A stretch of DNA of 64,000 bases from Burkholderia pyrrocinia. GTDB taxonomy: Bacteria > Pseudomonadota > Gammaproteobacteria > Burkholderiales > Burkholderiaceae. Below, piece after piece: positions 18,447 to 28,010 of the stretch. The first letter of the stretch is position 1. Every line of letters begins with the position of its first letter. The notes under the pieces are model-generated. The model was not told the origin of the DNA and searched no databases. It saw nothing but the letters and a program-made list of their open reading frames with translations. Location of the stretch: NCBI RefSeq assembly GCF_003330765.1, contig NZ_CP024902.1, positions 2,666,001-2,730,000 of the forward strand. Reading direction: 5' to 3'. Both the position numbers and the translations under genes were made by a program.

Positions 18447-19364
18447 TCAGATCGCGAACGAGGCGTCGCGTGCGCCGGTCGTTTCTTTCAAAGCTTTCAC
18501 CCACTTGCGCGCGGGCAGCTTCAGCGTGTCCTCGATCAGCCTGGCGCGCACGTCGAGCTGCGCGAACGGCACATCGAGCGCGGGGCCCGAGAACGCGATC
18601 GCGATCCGGTTGCCGTCGTGCACCTCGGGCAGCGCGATCACGCGCTGATCAAACGCGGCGTTCAGGTGCTTCATGTTGCGCACGAAGCTCGGATGATCGC
18701 CGAACAGGTTGATCGTCGCGATGCCTGCGTCGGCGAGGCAGCCGCGCACCGCGCGGTAGAACCCGACGCTGTCGAGCACGGGGCCGCGCGCGGTCGCGTC
18801 GTACAGGTCGATCTGGATCGCGCCGGTCGTGCCGCGGTTGGCCGGATCGTTGACGAAATCCCACGCGTCGGCTTCGTGCACGGCGAGGCGCGCGTCGTCG
18901 GGCGGCAGCGCGAACATCGTGCGCGCGGCAACGATCACGGCCGGGTTCAGTTCGACGGCCTCGACCTTCGCGTGCGGCAGGAAGCGGTGCGCGAACTTGG
19001 TCAGCGCGCCGGTGCCTAGCCCGAGCTGGACGACCCGCTCGGGTGTTTCGAGGAACAGCAGCCACGCCATCATCTGTTGCGCGTATTCGAGCTCGATATG
19101 CAGCGGCTTCGAGATCCGCATCGCGCCCTGCACCCATTCGGTGCCGAAATGCAGGAAGCGTACGCCGCCCTCTTCGGAGAACGTGACGGGCGCGAAGCGC
19201 GGCTTGCGCGGTGCTTCGAGCACGGGCACATCGTCGTGTTCGTCGATTTCAGGGCGGCGCTTGACGCGCGGCGGCTGGAGTTTTTCGGAGCCGTTGTAGG
19301 CGGACGGCTTGGCGTGCTTGAACGCGCGCGCCTCGGCGGACGCGCGCTTGATCAGTCGGGTCAT
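18447..19364 (-). CDS. Spermidine-synthase-like methyltransferase-fold protein
   Basis: A 305-residue protein with a Rossmann SAM-binding fold: motif I QLGLGTGALTKF near residue 112, the acidic strand end VEAVELNP, and the later IQIDLYDATARG. The sequence resembles spermine/spermidine synthase-like proteins, but the aminopropyltransferase active-site DAY-type motif is not obvious, so the reaction is unknown. The first 55 residues are basic and poorly ordered (KRASAEARAFKHAKPS). It is monocistronic. Confidence 0.8.
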   Translation of the reverse strand: MTRLIKRASAEARAFKHAKPSAYNGSEKLQPPRVKRRPEIDEHDDVPVLEAPRKPRFAPVTFSEEGGVRFLHFGTEWVQGAMRISKPLHIELEYAQQMMAWLLFLETPERVVQLGLGTGALTKFAHRFLPHAKVEAVELNPAVIVAARTMFALPPDDARLAVHEADAWDFVNDPANRGTTGAIQIDLYDATARGPVLDSVGFYRAVRGCLADAGIATINLFGDHPSFVRNMKHLNAAFDQRVIALPEVHDGNRIAIAFSGPALDVPFAQLDVRARLIEDTLKLPARKWVKALKETTGARDASFAI

Positions 19365-19534
19365 GTGTGAATCTCGCTCGGTGAAGCTGGTTTTGGCGGA
19401 CGAGAGGATAGCATTGGCGGGAGGTGGCGGCTGTTGGAGACAGATCCACCGTTACGCTCCGTTGATCGGCCAACGTGCAACCACGCTCGGCGTGAACGAT
19501 AATGCATCGCAACCGTGTTGGAGGAAGTTGCCTG

Positions 19535-19813
19535 ATGAAGACCGCCATTTTTCCATCCATCCACGTCGAGCCGGAACTGCTCAGCGCTGCCGAACGCGTC
19601 CTGCGTGACGGCGAAACGCTGTCGAGCTTCGTCGAGCAATCAATCCGTGAAGGCATCGAGCGTCGACAGCTTCGAAGCGAGTTCATTGCACGCGGCCTGG
19701 CATCCCGCGACAGCGCAATGCACACGGGTCAGTATGTTTCGTCGTCCGACGTACTCGAACGGCTGGAACGCCGGCTCGATGCGATGCGTGACCGCCAGCG
19801 GCAAGCTCGCTGA
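19535..19813 (+). CDS. Small antitoxin-like protein (YlcI/YnfO or ParD type), apparently orphan
   Basis: A 92-residue protein. The first 45 residues (FPSIHVEPELLSAAERVL ... SSFVEQSIREGIERR) look like a ribbon-helix-helix DNA-binding domain, and the rest is a charged helix (RLERRLDAMRDRQRQ). ATG 19535 follows GGAGGAAG by seven bases, an excellent ribosome site. Such proteins are usually the antitoxin of a ParE/RelE-type pair, but the following gene is an unrelated membrane protein and no toxin-like frame overlaps the end, so it may be an orphan regulator. Confidence 0.65.
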   Translation: MKTAIFPSIHVEPELLSAAERVLRDGETLSSFVEQSIREGIERRQLRSEFIARGLASRDSAMHTGQYVSSSDVLERLERRLDAMRDRQRQAR

Positions 19814-19854
19814 CTGAACGCCCGCGTCACAACCGTCAGACGACGAGGGACCAC

Positions 19855-20109
19855 ATGGCCTCGAACGACAAGAAGATCTGGTTTCCGGCCAAGCGCTACG
19901 GATGGGGATGGGGGTTGCCGATCGCGTGGCAGGGCTGGCTCGTGCTGCTGCTGTTCGTGATCGGGATCGTCGCGAGTGCGTGGCTGCTGCCACCGCACAA
20001 ATCACCGTTCGCGTACGGCGCGTGCATTGTGGTGCTATCCGCAATGCTGATCGCCGTGTGCTGGATCAAGGGCGAGAAGCCCGGATGGAGATGGGGCAAG
20101 GACGATTGA
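19855..20109 (+). CDS. Small two-helix membrane protein, unknown function
   Basis: An 84-residue protein with a tryptophan/glycine-rich start (KRYGWGWGLPIAWQGW), two transmembrane helices (LVLLLFVIGIVASAWLL and FAYGACIVVLSAMLIAVCW) and a charged cytoplasmic tail (GWRWGKDD). The symmetric Trp-Gly motifs at both ends suggest that N- and C-terminal segments sit at the same membrane face. No known family is recognised with certainty. It lies 41 bp after the antitoxin-like gene on the same strand. Confidence 0.7.
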   Translation: MASNDKKIWFPAKRYGWGWGLPIAWQGWLVLLLFVIGIVASAWLLPPHKSPFAYGACIVVLSAMLIAVCWIKGEKPGWRWGKDD

Positions 20110-20149
20110 GCGTCGGGAGCAATGCCCCTCCCCGGCGCTCATGCCAACG

Positions 20150-20626
20150 TCAGCCGCAAATCCCCCACCACTGCACCAGCTTCTGCTCGAACGACAGCAT
20201 CGCATTCGCCGGGCTCGACGAAGGCAGCACCAGCGTCTCGTACCCGGCCGCGCCGATCACGTCGGCGAACCGCCCCGCCGTCTTGCCGTTGAAGCACACG
20301 CGCTTCAACAACGGCGCATGTTCGCGCAACGCATCGAAATCATTCGGCTTCGCATGGCGAATCGCCGAATCGAGACTCCCATCGCGATGACACGCGGCGA
20401 GCACGTCCCAGATGCCGATCCCGTGCGTCAGCACGCGTTCGAGCCGCGCGTCATACGCCAGCTCGTGCAACCCGTGCTCGCCGAGCACCGTGCCGAGCAA
20501 GCGCCAGAACTGATTGCGCGGATGCGCGTAGTACTGCGCGGCATCGAGCGACGCCTCGCCCGGAAAGCTGCCGAGGATCATCGTGTGCGTATTCGCCCCG
20601 ACGATCGGCGGAAAACCCCGCAACAT
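20150..20626 (-). CDS. DNA-deoxyinosine glycosylase (uracil-DNA glycosylase family 6)
   Basis: A 158-residue hypoxanthine-DNA glycosylase. Family signatures are ILGSFPGEASL (motif 1) and HPRNQFWRLL immediately after, with the late LPSSSPAN motif that positions DNA. It removes deamination products of adenine (hypoxanthine), and some members also act on uracil. ATG 20626 overlaps the ubiC stop by four bases (ATGA), so ubiC and this gene are coupled, which is unusual for a quinone-synthesis enzyme and a repair enzyme. Confidence 0.88.
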   Translation of the reverse strand: MLRGFPPIVGANTHTMILGSFPGEASLDAAQYYAHPRNQFWRLLGTVLGEHGLHELAYDARLERVLTHGIGIWDVLAACHRDGSLDSAIRHAKPNDFDALREHAPLLKRVCFNGKTAGRFADVIGAAGYETLVLPSSSPANAMLSFEQKLVQWWGICG

Positions 20627-21222
20627 CACGCGTCCCCGCCGTACCCGCCCGTTCGCGGCCCATCGCCGTGCACCGCGAGATGCCGCCACAGCGCGGGCAG
20701 CATGCACTCCGTCACCATCAACGGCTCGCCGTGACGCTGGAACACCGAGCGCCGCGCAACGAACGCGTGCGGCGCGCGCACGCCGCCGAGTGCATGACTC
20801 GCGAGCGTGTACAGAGGATGACCGGCGATCACGCGCCGGCTGACGAGCGCCGAGCGCTCGACCTGCGGATCGCTGTACAACAGCTCGGCGAGCGGCCGCG
20901 TGCGCAGCCGCCGCATCGCCTGCCACACGCCCTTGCTCGCGGCGAGCGGCGCGAGGCTGTGCGCGGCGACGTACGGCGTGCCGTCGACCGACAGGATCAC
21001 CTCGCGCACCCACATCGGCGCACGCGGCGCGCGCGCGACGGCCGCATGCTCGTCGAACCACGGACAGTCGACGGCCTCGCGCGTCACGCGTACGTTCACG
21101 CGGCCGAGCCGCGCGAGATGCGCGGTCAGCGATCCGCCGCGCGTCAGCCAGTCGCGCTGGTCGAGCGTGCAGCCGGGCCGCGGCGTCTCGCGCCAGCCGG
21201 CCTGACCGCCGTCGAATCGCAT
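20626..21222 (-). CDS. ubiC: Chorismate--pyruvate lyase
   Basis: First committed enzyme of ubiquinone synthesis, turning chorismate into 4-hydroxybenzoate and pyruvate. The 198-residue protein shows the UbiC pattern: [24 protein letters not shown]-like LAELLYSDP, and the late conserved glutamate in [12 protein letters not shown]. An ATG at 21222 gives the usual length. A GTG at 21234, overlapping the htpG stop as GTGA, would add four residues and couple translation to htpG. It lies in an htpG-ubiC-glycosylase string on the minus strand. Confidence 0.9.
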   Translation of the reverse strand: MRFDGGQAGWRETPRPGCTLDQRDWLTRGGSLTAHLARLGRVNVRVTREAVDCPWFDEHAAVARAPRAPMWVREVILSVDGTPYVAAHSLAPLAASKGVWQAMRRLRTRPLAELLYSDPQVERSALVSRRVIAGHPLYTLASHALGGVRAPHAFVARRSVFQRHGEPLMVTECMLPALWRHLAVHGDGPRTGGYGGDA

Positions 21223-21230
21223 GCGCGCGT

Positions 21231-23129
21231 TCACGCGGCCCGTGACAGCAGCAGCGCGTTGGTCCGCTTCACGAAGCTCGCCGGATCGTCGAGCATGCCG
21301 CCCTCGGCCAGCAGCGCCTGATCGAACAGCAGATGGCACCAGTCGCCGAAATCGGCGCTGTCGGCCTTCAACTGCTTCACGAGCGCGTGCTCGGGATTGA
21401 TCTCGAGGATCGGCTGCATCGCCGGCGCGTTCTGGCCGGCCGCCTTCAGCATCCGCTGCAGGTAGCCGCTCATGTCGTTGTCGTCCGCGACGAGGCACGA
21501 CGGCGAATCGGTCAGGCGGAACGTGACGCGCACTTCCTTCACCCTGTCGCCGAGCGCTTCCTTCATCTTCTCGACGACCGGCTTGATCGCCTCGCCCGCT
21601 TCTTCCTGCGCCTTCTTCTCTGCGTCGTTCAGCTCGCCGAGATCGAGGTCGCCGCGCGCAACGCTCGCGAGCGGCTTGCCGTCGAATTCCTGCAGGAACG
21701 ACAGCATCCATTCGTCGACGCGGTCGGTCAGCAGCAGCACCTCGACGCCCTTCTTGCGGAACACCTCGAGATGCGGGCTGTTCTTCGCGGCCTGCCATGC
21801 GTCGGCCGTCACGTAGTAGATCTTGCTCTGCTCGGGCTTCATGCGCGACACGTAGTCGGCAAGCGACACGTCCTGCGCATCGGTGTCGCCGTGCGTCGAC
21901 GCGAAGCGCAGCAGCTTCGCGATGCGCTCGCGGTTCGCGTGATCCTCGCCGAGGCCTTCCTTCAGCACCTGGCCGAACGCGCCCCAGAACGTCTTGTACT
22001 GCTCCTTGCCGGCATCCTCTTCCGCGTTGGCAAGCTCTTCGAGCATCGACAGCGCGCGCTTCGTCACGCCTTCGCGGATCGCCTTCACGTCGCGGCTTTC
22101 CTGCAGGATCTCGCGCGACACGTTCAGCGGCAGGTCAGCCGAATCGACGACGCCCTTCACGAAGCGCAGGTATTGCGGCAGCAACTGCTCGGCGTCGTCC
22201 ATGATGAACACGCGCTTCACGTACAGCTTCAGGCCGCCGCGATAATCGCGGTTCCACAGGTCGAACGGCGCGTGCGACGGCACGAACAGCAGTTGCGTGT
22301 ATTCGCTGCGGCCCTCGACGCGGTTATGCGTCCACGTGAGCGGATCCTGGTGGTCGTGCGCGATGTGCTGGTAGAACTGCGTGTACTGCTCGTCGGTGAT
22401 GTCGCTCTTCGAACGCGTCCACAGCGCACTCGCCTGGTTGACGGTCTCGTCCTCGTCCTTCAAGACCATCTCGCCCTTTTCCTGATCCCATTCTTCCTTC
22501 TGCATCAGGATCGGCAGCGCGATGTGGTCGGAGTACTTCTGGACGATCGACTGCAGGCGGTGCGACGACAGCAGCTCGTCCTCGCCTTCGCGCAGGTGCA
22601 GCGTGATGGTCGTGCCGCGCTGCGCGCGCTCGATCGCGTCGATCGTGAAATCGCCCTCGCCCGCGCTTTCCCAGCGCACGGCTTCGCTTGCCGGCAGCCC
22701 CGCGCGGCGCGTCTCGACGGTGATCTTGTCCGCGACGATGAAGCCCGAGTAGAAGCCGACGCCGAACTGGCCGATCAGCGCCGCATCCTTCTGCTGGTCG
22801 CCTGACAGCTTCGTGAAGAATTCCTTGGTGCCCGAACGCGCGATCGTGCCGAGGTTCGCGATCGCCTCGTCGCGGCTCATGCCGATGCCGTTGTCGTCGA
22901 TCGTGATCGTGCGCGCGGCCTTGTCGTAGCCGATGCGGATACGCACGTTCGGATCGTTCTCGTACAGCGCGTTGTCCGCGAGCCCTTCGAATCGCAGCTT
23001 GTCGGCCGCATCGGACGCGTTCGACACCAGTTCGCGCAGGAAGATTTCCTTGTTGCTGTAGAGCGAATGAATCATCAGATGGAGGAGTTGCTTGACCTCT
23101 GCCTGAAAGCTCATCGTTTCGTGTGCCAT
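21231..23129 (-). CDS. htpG: Molecular chaperone HtpG (Hsp90)
   Basis: ATP-dependent cytosolic Hsp90 homologue, 632 residues, of full length. The GHKL ATPase N-domain is intact: [31 protein letters not shown] and the later GTTITLHL. The middle domain has NVSREILQ, and the C-terminal dimerisation region ends LLLSRAA. AGAGGAAAC lies upstream of ATG 23129. No sigma-32-type promoter could be called with confidence in the 158 bp upstream. Confidence 0.97.
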   Translation of the reverse strand: MAHETMSFQAEVKQLLHLMIHSLYSNKEIFLRELVSNASDAADKLRFEGLADNALYENDPNVRIRIGYDKAARTITIDDNGIGMSRDEAIANLGTIARSGTKEFFTKLSGDQQKDAALIGQFGVGFYSGFIVADKITVETRRAGLPASEAVRWESAGEGDFTIDAIERAQRGTTITLHLREGEDELLSSHRLQSIVQKYSDHIALPILMQKEEWDQEKGEMVLKDEDETVNQASALWTRSKSDITDEQYTQFYQHIAHDHQDPLTWTHNRVEGRSEYTQLLFVPSHAPFDLWNRDYRGGLKLYVKRVFIMDDAEQLLPQYLRFVKGVVDSADLPLNVSREILQESRDVKAIREGVTKRALSMLEELANAEEDAGKEQYKTFWGAFGQVLKEGLGEDHANRERIAKLLRFASTHGDTDAQDVSLADYVSRMKPEQSKIYYVTADAWQAAKNSPHLEVFRKKGVEVLLLTDRVDEWMLSFLQEFDGKPLASVARGDLDLGELNDAEKKAQEEAGEAIKPVVEKMKEALGDRVKEVRVTFRLTDSPSCLVADDNDMSGYLQRMLKAAGQNAPAMQPILEINPEHALVKQLKADSADFGDWCHLLFDQALLAEGGMLDDPASFVKRTNALLLSRAA

Positions 23130-23287
23130 GGATGCTGTTTCCTCTTACTTGAACTTGAATGATGTGACGCAGGCGCCCGGCGCGCGATGCCGGCAAGCCC
23201 GTGAAGGGCGACCGCCTGGCGCAAGCGGTTTGCGCGCGTATCTGGGGACGGCGCGCACGATTTCAAGGGCCGGCGTGCCCCGTCGCG

Positions 23288-24745
23288 TCACGGCGCCCGT
23301 CGCACGGCCGAGTCGATATAGCGCGCAAGCAACCCCGGCAGAGCCGGATCGCCGCAGTTCGCGACGTTGAAGCGCATCCACGTCGACGGCGATTGCTGCG
23401 GCGAGAACAGGCTGCCGGGCGTCAGCAGAAAGCCGGCTTCGTGCGCGACCGCCGCGAGCGCGTCCGAATCGACGCCGGTGTCGGCCCACAGGAACATCCC
23501 GGCCGCCGGCATCGTGAAGAGCCCGAGCCCCGTGCGCTCGAGCATCCGCGCGGTCTTGTCGCGCACGCCGTCGAGCCGCGCGCGCAGCCGCTCGACATGA
23601 CGCCGGTAATGCCCTTCGGTCAGGATCTTGTAAAGCACGCGCTCGTTGAGCTCGGGCGTCGTCATCCCGACCAGCATCTTCTGGTCGGTGACCGCCTTCG
23701 CGATCTCCGGCGCGCACGCGACGTAGCCGACCCGCAGGTTCGCCGCGAGCGTCTTCGAATAGCTGCCGAGGTAGATCACGCGCTTCAGCTGGTCGAGGCT
23801 CGCGAGGCGCGTGGCCGGATAGCTCGGCGGGCACAGGTCGCCGTACACGTCGTCCTCGACGACGAGGAAGTCGTAGGCCTCCGCGAGCTTCAGGATCCGG
23901 AACGCCTGCGCGGCCGACAGCGACGTGCCGGTCGGGTTCTGCAGCACCGAGTTGATCACGAGCATCTTCGGCCGCCACATCTGCACAAGCGTCTCGAGCG
24001 TGTCGAGATCGGGGCCGTCCGGCGTGTACGGCATCCCGACGAGCTGCGCGCCCTGCGACGCGAAGCGGCCGAACATCTGGAACCAGGCCGGATCGCCGAC
24101 GATCACCGCATCGCCGGGCCGCACGTAGATCCGCGAAATCAGGTCGATCGCCTGCGTGATCCCCGATACCAGCACGAGCTGGTCGGGCGTCGCGCCGATC
24201 TCGACCTCGGCGAGGCGCGTCTGCAGTTGCTGGCGCAGCGGCAGGAAGCCCTGCGCAGTGCCGAAGCCGAGCATCTGCGCGCCGGACTGGCGCCCGAGCG
24301 CGCGCAGCGCGCCGGTGATCAGCTCGCCGTCGAGCCAGCGGCCCGGCAGGTAGCCGAGACCGGGCCCCTTTTCCGGGCTGACGGTGTGCAGCATGTTGCG
24401 CAGCAGCCAGACGACGTCGATCGTGTTGTGCACGGGCGCGGCCTCGGACACGCGCGCCACGCTGTCGGCCGGCTGCGGGCCGGCCGTGCGTTCGCGCACG
24501 TAGAAGCCCGAGCCGCGCCGCGAGTCGAGGTAGCCCTGCGCGACGAGGCGCTCGTACGCCTCGACGACGGTGAAGCGCGACACGCTCTTGTCGAGCGCGA
24601 GCTTGCGGATCGACGGCATCCGCATGCCGGGCCGGAACACGCGCTCGTCGATGCGTCGCCGTGCCCACTGGACAAGCTGGTCGACGAGCGTCAGCGTGGC
24701 CGTATCGTGCGGCGCAGGAATCTGGGCAAGGGGAACGGTGGACAT
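23288..24745 (-). CDS. MocR-family regulator (GntR winged helix fused to an aminotransferase-like domain)
   Basis: A 485-residue regulator. Residues about 18-90 are a GntR winged helix (RMPSIRKLALDKSVSRFTVVEAYERLVAQGYL). The rest is a fold-type I aminotransferase domain with the PLP lysine in YLGSYSKTLAANLRVGY and the LQNPTG motif. MocR proteins use PLP-substrate complexes as signals, often for vitamin B6, GABA or taurine metabolism; which one applies here is unknown. It diverges from the glyoxalase-like gene, and three short direct repeats lie just upstream of its start. The downstream EamA, aminotransferase, RidA and PhzF genes are plausible targets (inference). Confidence 0.92.
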   Translation of the reverse strand: MSTVPLAQIPAPHDTATLTLVDQLVQWARRRIDERVFRPGMRMPSIRKLALDKSVSRFTVVEAYERLVAQGYLDSRRGSGFYVRERTAGPQPADSVARVSEAAPVHNTIDVVWLLRNMLHTVSPEKGPGLGYLPGRWLDGELITGALRALGRQSGAQMLGFGTAQGFLPLRQQLQTRLAEVEIGATPDQLVLVSGITQAIDLISRIYVRPGDAVIVGDPAWFQMFGRFASQGAQLVGMPYTPDGPDLDTLETLVQMWRPKMLVINSVLQNPTGTSLSAAQAFRILKLAEAYDFLVVEDDVYGDLCPPSYPATRLASLDQLKRVIYLGSYSKTLAANLRVGYVACAPEIAKAVTDQKMLVGMTTPELNERVLYKILTEGHYRRHVERLRARLDGVRDKTARMLERTGLGLFTMPAAGMFLWADTGVDSDALAAVAHEAGFLLTPGSLFSPQQSPSTWMRFNVANCGDPALPGLLARYIDSAVRRAP

Positions 24746-24761
24746 GGGGCGGCAACTCCAA

Positions 24762-24804
24762 CTGTACCGAAGGCTATCGCGCCGATTGTACCGTTACTGT
24801 GCCG
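24762..24804. promoter_or_regulatory. Direct repeats in the MocR upstream region (candidate operator)
   Basis: Three copies of an 8-base word: CTGTACCG (24762-24769), TTGTACCG (24786-24793) and CTGTGCCG (24797-24804), all in the same orientation and within 60 bp of the MocR start codon. MocR regulators typically bind direct repeats near their own promoter, so an autoregulatory operator is likely. Binding itself is inferred. Confidence 0.5.
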
Positions 24805-24976
24805 GTATCGACGATTACAGTTGACCGGAATGGCGACCGTGCGGCCGCCGTTCCGGCCCCGCTGCACCTGGAGCCGCGCCGGCCGGCCTGCGTCGCGGCC
24901 CGTGCGCCGGCCGGTCCGACAACCGCCCGGCACATCGCCCACCCACCATGACACTTTCGCTCCCCGACCGACGTTC

Positions 24977-25669
24977 ATGCCAGCCCGCTCCCTGACACTC
25001 GACCATCTCGTGATCGCCGCGCGCACGCTCGACGACGGCGTGCGCCATGTCGCCGACGCGCTCGGCATCGAACCGGCCGGCGGCGGCCGGCACCCGCTGA
25101 TGCGCACCCATAACGCGCTGTTCGGCGCATGGGGCGGGCTCTACCTCGAAGTGATCGCGATCGACCCCGACGCGCCCGGCCCGGACGACGCCGCTACGCC
25201 GCCGCGCGCGCGGCTGTTCGGGCTCGACGATCCGGCGATGCACGCACGGCTCGCGCAGGGCCCGTTTCTCGCGCACTGGGTGGCGCGCGTCGACCGCCCG
25301 CGCCAGCTCGCGCTGTGGCAAAGCCAGTACCCGGCCCGCATCCCGCCCGTGGTCGCGATGCGACGCGGCGACCTGAGCTGGGGCCTCACGGTGCCCGACG
25401 ACGGCGCATTTCCCGCGTGGCAGGGTTCGGGCGACGGCCTCGTGCCGTCGCTGATTCAGTGGGACAGCCCGCGCCACCCGGCCGAATCGCTGCCGCCCGA
25501 CAGCATCGCGCTGACAGCGCTCAAGGGCGCCCATCCGCGCGCGGCGCTCATCCGCGAGCAGCTCGACTGGCTCGGCGCCGCCCACCTGATCGACCTCGAA
25601 TCCGCCGACGGCCCACCCGCGCTGGTCGCCGAATTCGACACGCCGCAGGGCCCGCGCACGCTGCGCTGA
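24977..25669 (+). CDS. Glyoxalase-like (VOC) domain protein
   Basis: A 230-residue protein of the Glyoxalase_3-like type (PF13468-style): it opens LTLDHLVIAARTLDDGVRHV with the family histidine, and HNALFGAWGGLYLEVIAI carries the next candidate metal ligands (His and Glu). Activity is unknown. It is divergent from the MocR regulator and 56 bp ahead of the EamA gene, suggesting a bicistronic unit possibly under MocR control. Confidence 0.82.
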   Translation: MPARSLTLDHLVIAARTLDDGVRHVADALGIEPAGGGRHPLMRTHNALFGAWGGLYLEVIAIDPDAPGPDDAATPPRARLFGLDDPAMHARLAQGPFLAHWVARVDRPRQLALWQSQYPARIPPVVAMRRGDLSWGLTVPDDGAFPAWQGSGDGLVPSLIQWDSPRHPAESLPPDSIALTALKGAHPRAALIREQLDWLGAAHLIDLESADGPPALVAEFDTPQGPRTLR

Positions 25670-25725
25670 ACGCCCCGCCGCCGCCCTCGATTACCCCAAC
25701 CCTGCAATACGGAGACACCCACGAC

Positions 25726-26634
25726 ATGAATTCGCGCGAAACCCGGGGCATGCTGCTCGGCCTCATCGGCGTGATGATCTTCAGCCTGACGCTGCCGATG
25801 ACGCGTATCGTCGTCTCCGAACTCAATCCGCTGCTCAACGGGCTCGGCCGCGCACTCGCCGCCGCCGTGCCGGCCGGCCTGCTGCTGTGGTGGCGCCGCG
25901 AGGCGCTGCCGACCCGCGCGCAACTGAAAAGCCTCGCGATCACGTCGGCCGGCGTGATCATCGCGTATCCGGTGTTCTCCGCATGGGCGATGAAATCGGT
26001 GCCGGCGTCGCACGGCGCGGTCGTCAACGGGCTGCAGCCGCTGTTCGTCGCGCTGTACGCGGCATGGCTGTCGCACGAGCGGCCGTCGAAGGCGTTCTGG
26101 GCCAGCGCGGTGGCGGGCAGCGCGCTCGTGATCGCGTTCGCGCTGCGCGACGGCGGCGGCACCGTGCAGGCCGGCGACGCGCTGATGCTCGTCGCGGTCG
26201 GCATCGGCGCGCTCGGCTATGCGGAAGGTGCGCGCCTCGCGCGCCAGATCGGCGGCTGGCAGGTGATCTGCTGGGCGCTCGTCGTGTCCGCGCCGTTCCT
26301 CGTGCTGCCGGTCGGCTGGCTCGCGTGGATGCAGCATGCCGCGCATCCGGGCCCGCTCGCGCTGCGTACCTGGCTCGCGTTCGACTACGTGACCCTCTTT
26401 TCGCAGTTCATCGGCTTTTTTGCGTGGTATGCGGGGCTCGCGATGGGCGGCATCGCGCGCGTCGGCCAGGTGCAACTGCTGCAGATTTTCTTCACGATCG
26501 CATTTTCCGCGCTGCTGTTCGGCGAAACGGTCACGTCGTCGACGTGGCTGTTCGCGGCCGCCGTGATCGCCACCGTGGTGCTCGGGCGCCGCTCGGCGGT
26601 CGCCACCACCGCGCAACCGGCTCGCGCCGGCTGA
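25726..26634 (+). CDS. DMT-superfamily EamA transporter (second in window)
   Basis: A 302-residue protein with about ten hydrophobic helices and two EamA repeats (RGMLLGLIGVMIFSLTLPMTR; DALMLVAVGIGALGYAEGARL). The first ATG after the previous stop, 25726, is supported by a GGAGAC sequence 15 bases upstream, which is slightly far. It lies between the glyoxalase-like gene and an aminotransferase, a context suggesting export of an amino acid or amine. The sequence is distinct from the EamA protein at 8535-9464. Confidence 0.9.
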   Translation: MNSRETRGMLLGLIGVMIFSLTLPMTRIVVSELNPLLNGLGRALAAAVPAGLLLWWRREALPTRAQLKSLAITSAGVIIAYPVFSAWAMKSVPASHGAVVNGLQPLFVALYAAWLSHERPSKAFWASAVAGSALVIAFALRDGGGTVQAGDALMLVAVGIGALGYAEGARLARQIGGWQVICWALVVSAPFLVLPVGWLAWMQHAAHPGPLALRTWLAFDYVTLFSQFIGFFAWYAGLAMGGIARVGQVQLLQIFFTIAFSALLFGETVTSSTWLFAAAVIATVVLGRRSAVATTAQPARAG

Positions 26635-26786
26635 ACAGGTGCGCCATAATGTTTGTTTTGCCTGATCGGTTTTGCCCACCCAGCCGCGAAGGCTCGATCG
26701 CGCTCGCGCTCGCCCACCCGGCAGCGTCGAAGCGATCCGCCCGAACGACCTTTCTTGACTGACCACGATATCCGAACGAGGAGACT

Positions 26787-27968
26787 ATGAATCCGAGCGA
26801 CCTGCATCCGCCGCACTGGCAGCTTTCCGAACGCGCCCGCAAGCTCACGAGCTCTGCGATCCGCGAGATCCTGAAGATCACGGAACGCCCCGAGGTCATC
26901 TCGTTCGCCGGCGGCCTGCCCGCCCCCTCGACGTTCCCGGCCGAACGCATGCGCGCCGCGGCCGATCGCGTGCTGCGCGATGCGCCGGCCGCCGCGCTCC
27001 AGTACAGCGCGACCGAAGGCTACCTGCCGCTGCGCGAGTGGATCGCCGAGCGCTACAGCGTGCGCGTGTCGCAGGTGCTGATCACGACCGGCTCGCAGCA
27101 GGCGCTCGACCTGCTCGGCAAGGCGCTCGTCGATCCGGGCAGCCCGATCCTCGTCGAAACCCCGACCTACCTCGGCGCGCTGCAATCGTTCTCGCTGTAC
27201 GAGCCGCGCTACGTGCAGGTGCCGACCGACGAGCAGGGCCTGCTGCCGGAAGGCCTCACGCCCGAGCTCACGCAAGGCGCGCGCCTGCTGTACGCGCAGC
27301 CGAACTTCCAGAACCCGACCGGCCGCCGCCTGCCCGTCGAGCGCCGCCGCGCGCTCGCCGCGTTCGCGCAGACGAGCCCGTTCCCGGTGCTGGAAGACGA
27401 TCCGTACGGCGCGCTCAACTACCAGGGCGAGCCGCTGCCGACGATGCTGTCGATGGCGCCCGACCACGTCGTGCACCTCGGCACGTTCTCGAAGGTGCTC
27501 GCACCGGGCCTGCGGATCGGCTACATCATTGCGCCCGAGGAACTCCACTTCAAGCTCGTGCAGGCCAAGCAGGCCACCGACCTGCACACACCGACGCTCA
27601 CGCAGCGCATCGCGCACGAAGTGATCAAGGACGGTTTCCTCGACGAGCACATCCCGACGATCCGCGAGCTGTACAGCGCGCAATGCGACGCGATGCTCGG
27701 TTCGCTCGCGCGCCACATGCCGGAAGGCGTCACGTGGAACCGCCCGGAAGGCGGGATGTTCATCTGGGTGAACCTGCCCGCGCAGATCGACAGCATGAAG
27801 CTGCTCGCCGCGGCCGTCGACAACCACGTCGCCTTCGTGCCGGGCGCGCCGTTCTTCGCAGACAACGCGCAGCAGAACACGCTGCGCCTGTCGTTCGTGA
27901 CGGTGCCGCCCGAGAAGATCGAGGAAGGCGTCGCGCGGCTCGGCAAGCTGCTGCGCGAGCGCCTCTGA
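26787..27968 (+). CDS. PLP-dependent aminotransferase, class I/II (2-aminoadipate/LysN-like)
   Basis: A 393-residue fold-type I aminotransferase without a DNA-binding domain. Seen are the N-terminal ISFAGGLPAPSTFP, the NPTG motif in NFQNPTGRR, the DDPYG stretch and the PLP lysine in HLGTFSKVLAPGLRIGY. These are typical of the aromatic/2-aminoadipate group, which has broad substrate range. GAGGAG precedes ATG 26787. RidA follows 42 bp later and PhzF 13 bp after that, making a three-gene operon. RidA removes reactive enamines/imines made by PLP enzymes, a sensible partner. Confidence 0.9.
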   Translation: MNPSDLHPPHWQLSERARKLTSSAIREILKITERPEVISFAGGLPAPSTFPAERMRAAADRVLRDAPAAALQYSATEGYLPLREWIAERYSVRVSQVLITTGSQQALDLLGKALVDPGSPILVETPTYLGALQSFSLYEPRYVQVPTDEQGLLPEGLTPELTQGARLLYAQPNFQNPTGRRLPVERRRALAAFAQTSPFPVLEDDPYGALNYQGEPLPTMLSMAPDHVVHLGTFSKVLAPGLRIGYIIAPEELHFKLVQAKQATDLHTPTLTQRIAHEVIKDGFLDEHIPTIRELYSAQCDAMLGSLARHMPEGVTWNRPEGGMFIWVNLPAQIDSMKLLAAAVDNHVAFVPGAPFFADNAQQNTLRLSFVTVPPEKIEEGVARLGKLLRERL

Positions 27969-28010
27969 TCCCATTTTTCCTGTCACGACTCTCTACGAGG
28001 AATCGAACGC

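Noticed and set aside
23201..25669. A very long plus-strand open frame across the MocR gene into the glyoxalase-like gene
   Set aside because: In very GC-rich DNA antisense frames stay open by chance. The minus-strand MocR protein has clear domains; only the last 230 codons of the plus frame (from ATG 24977) are real.
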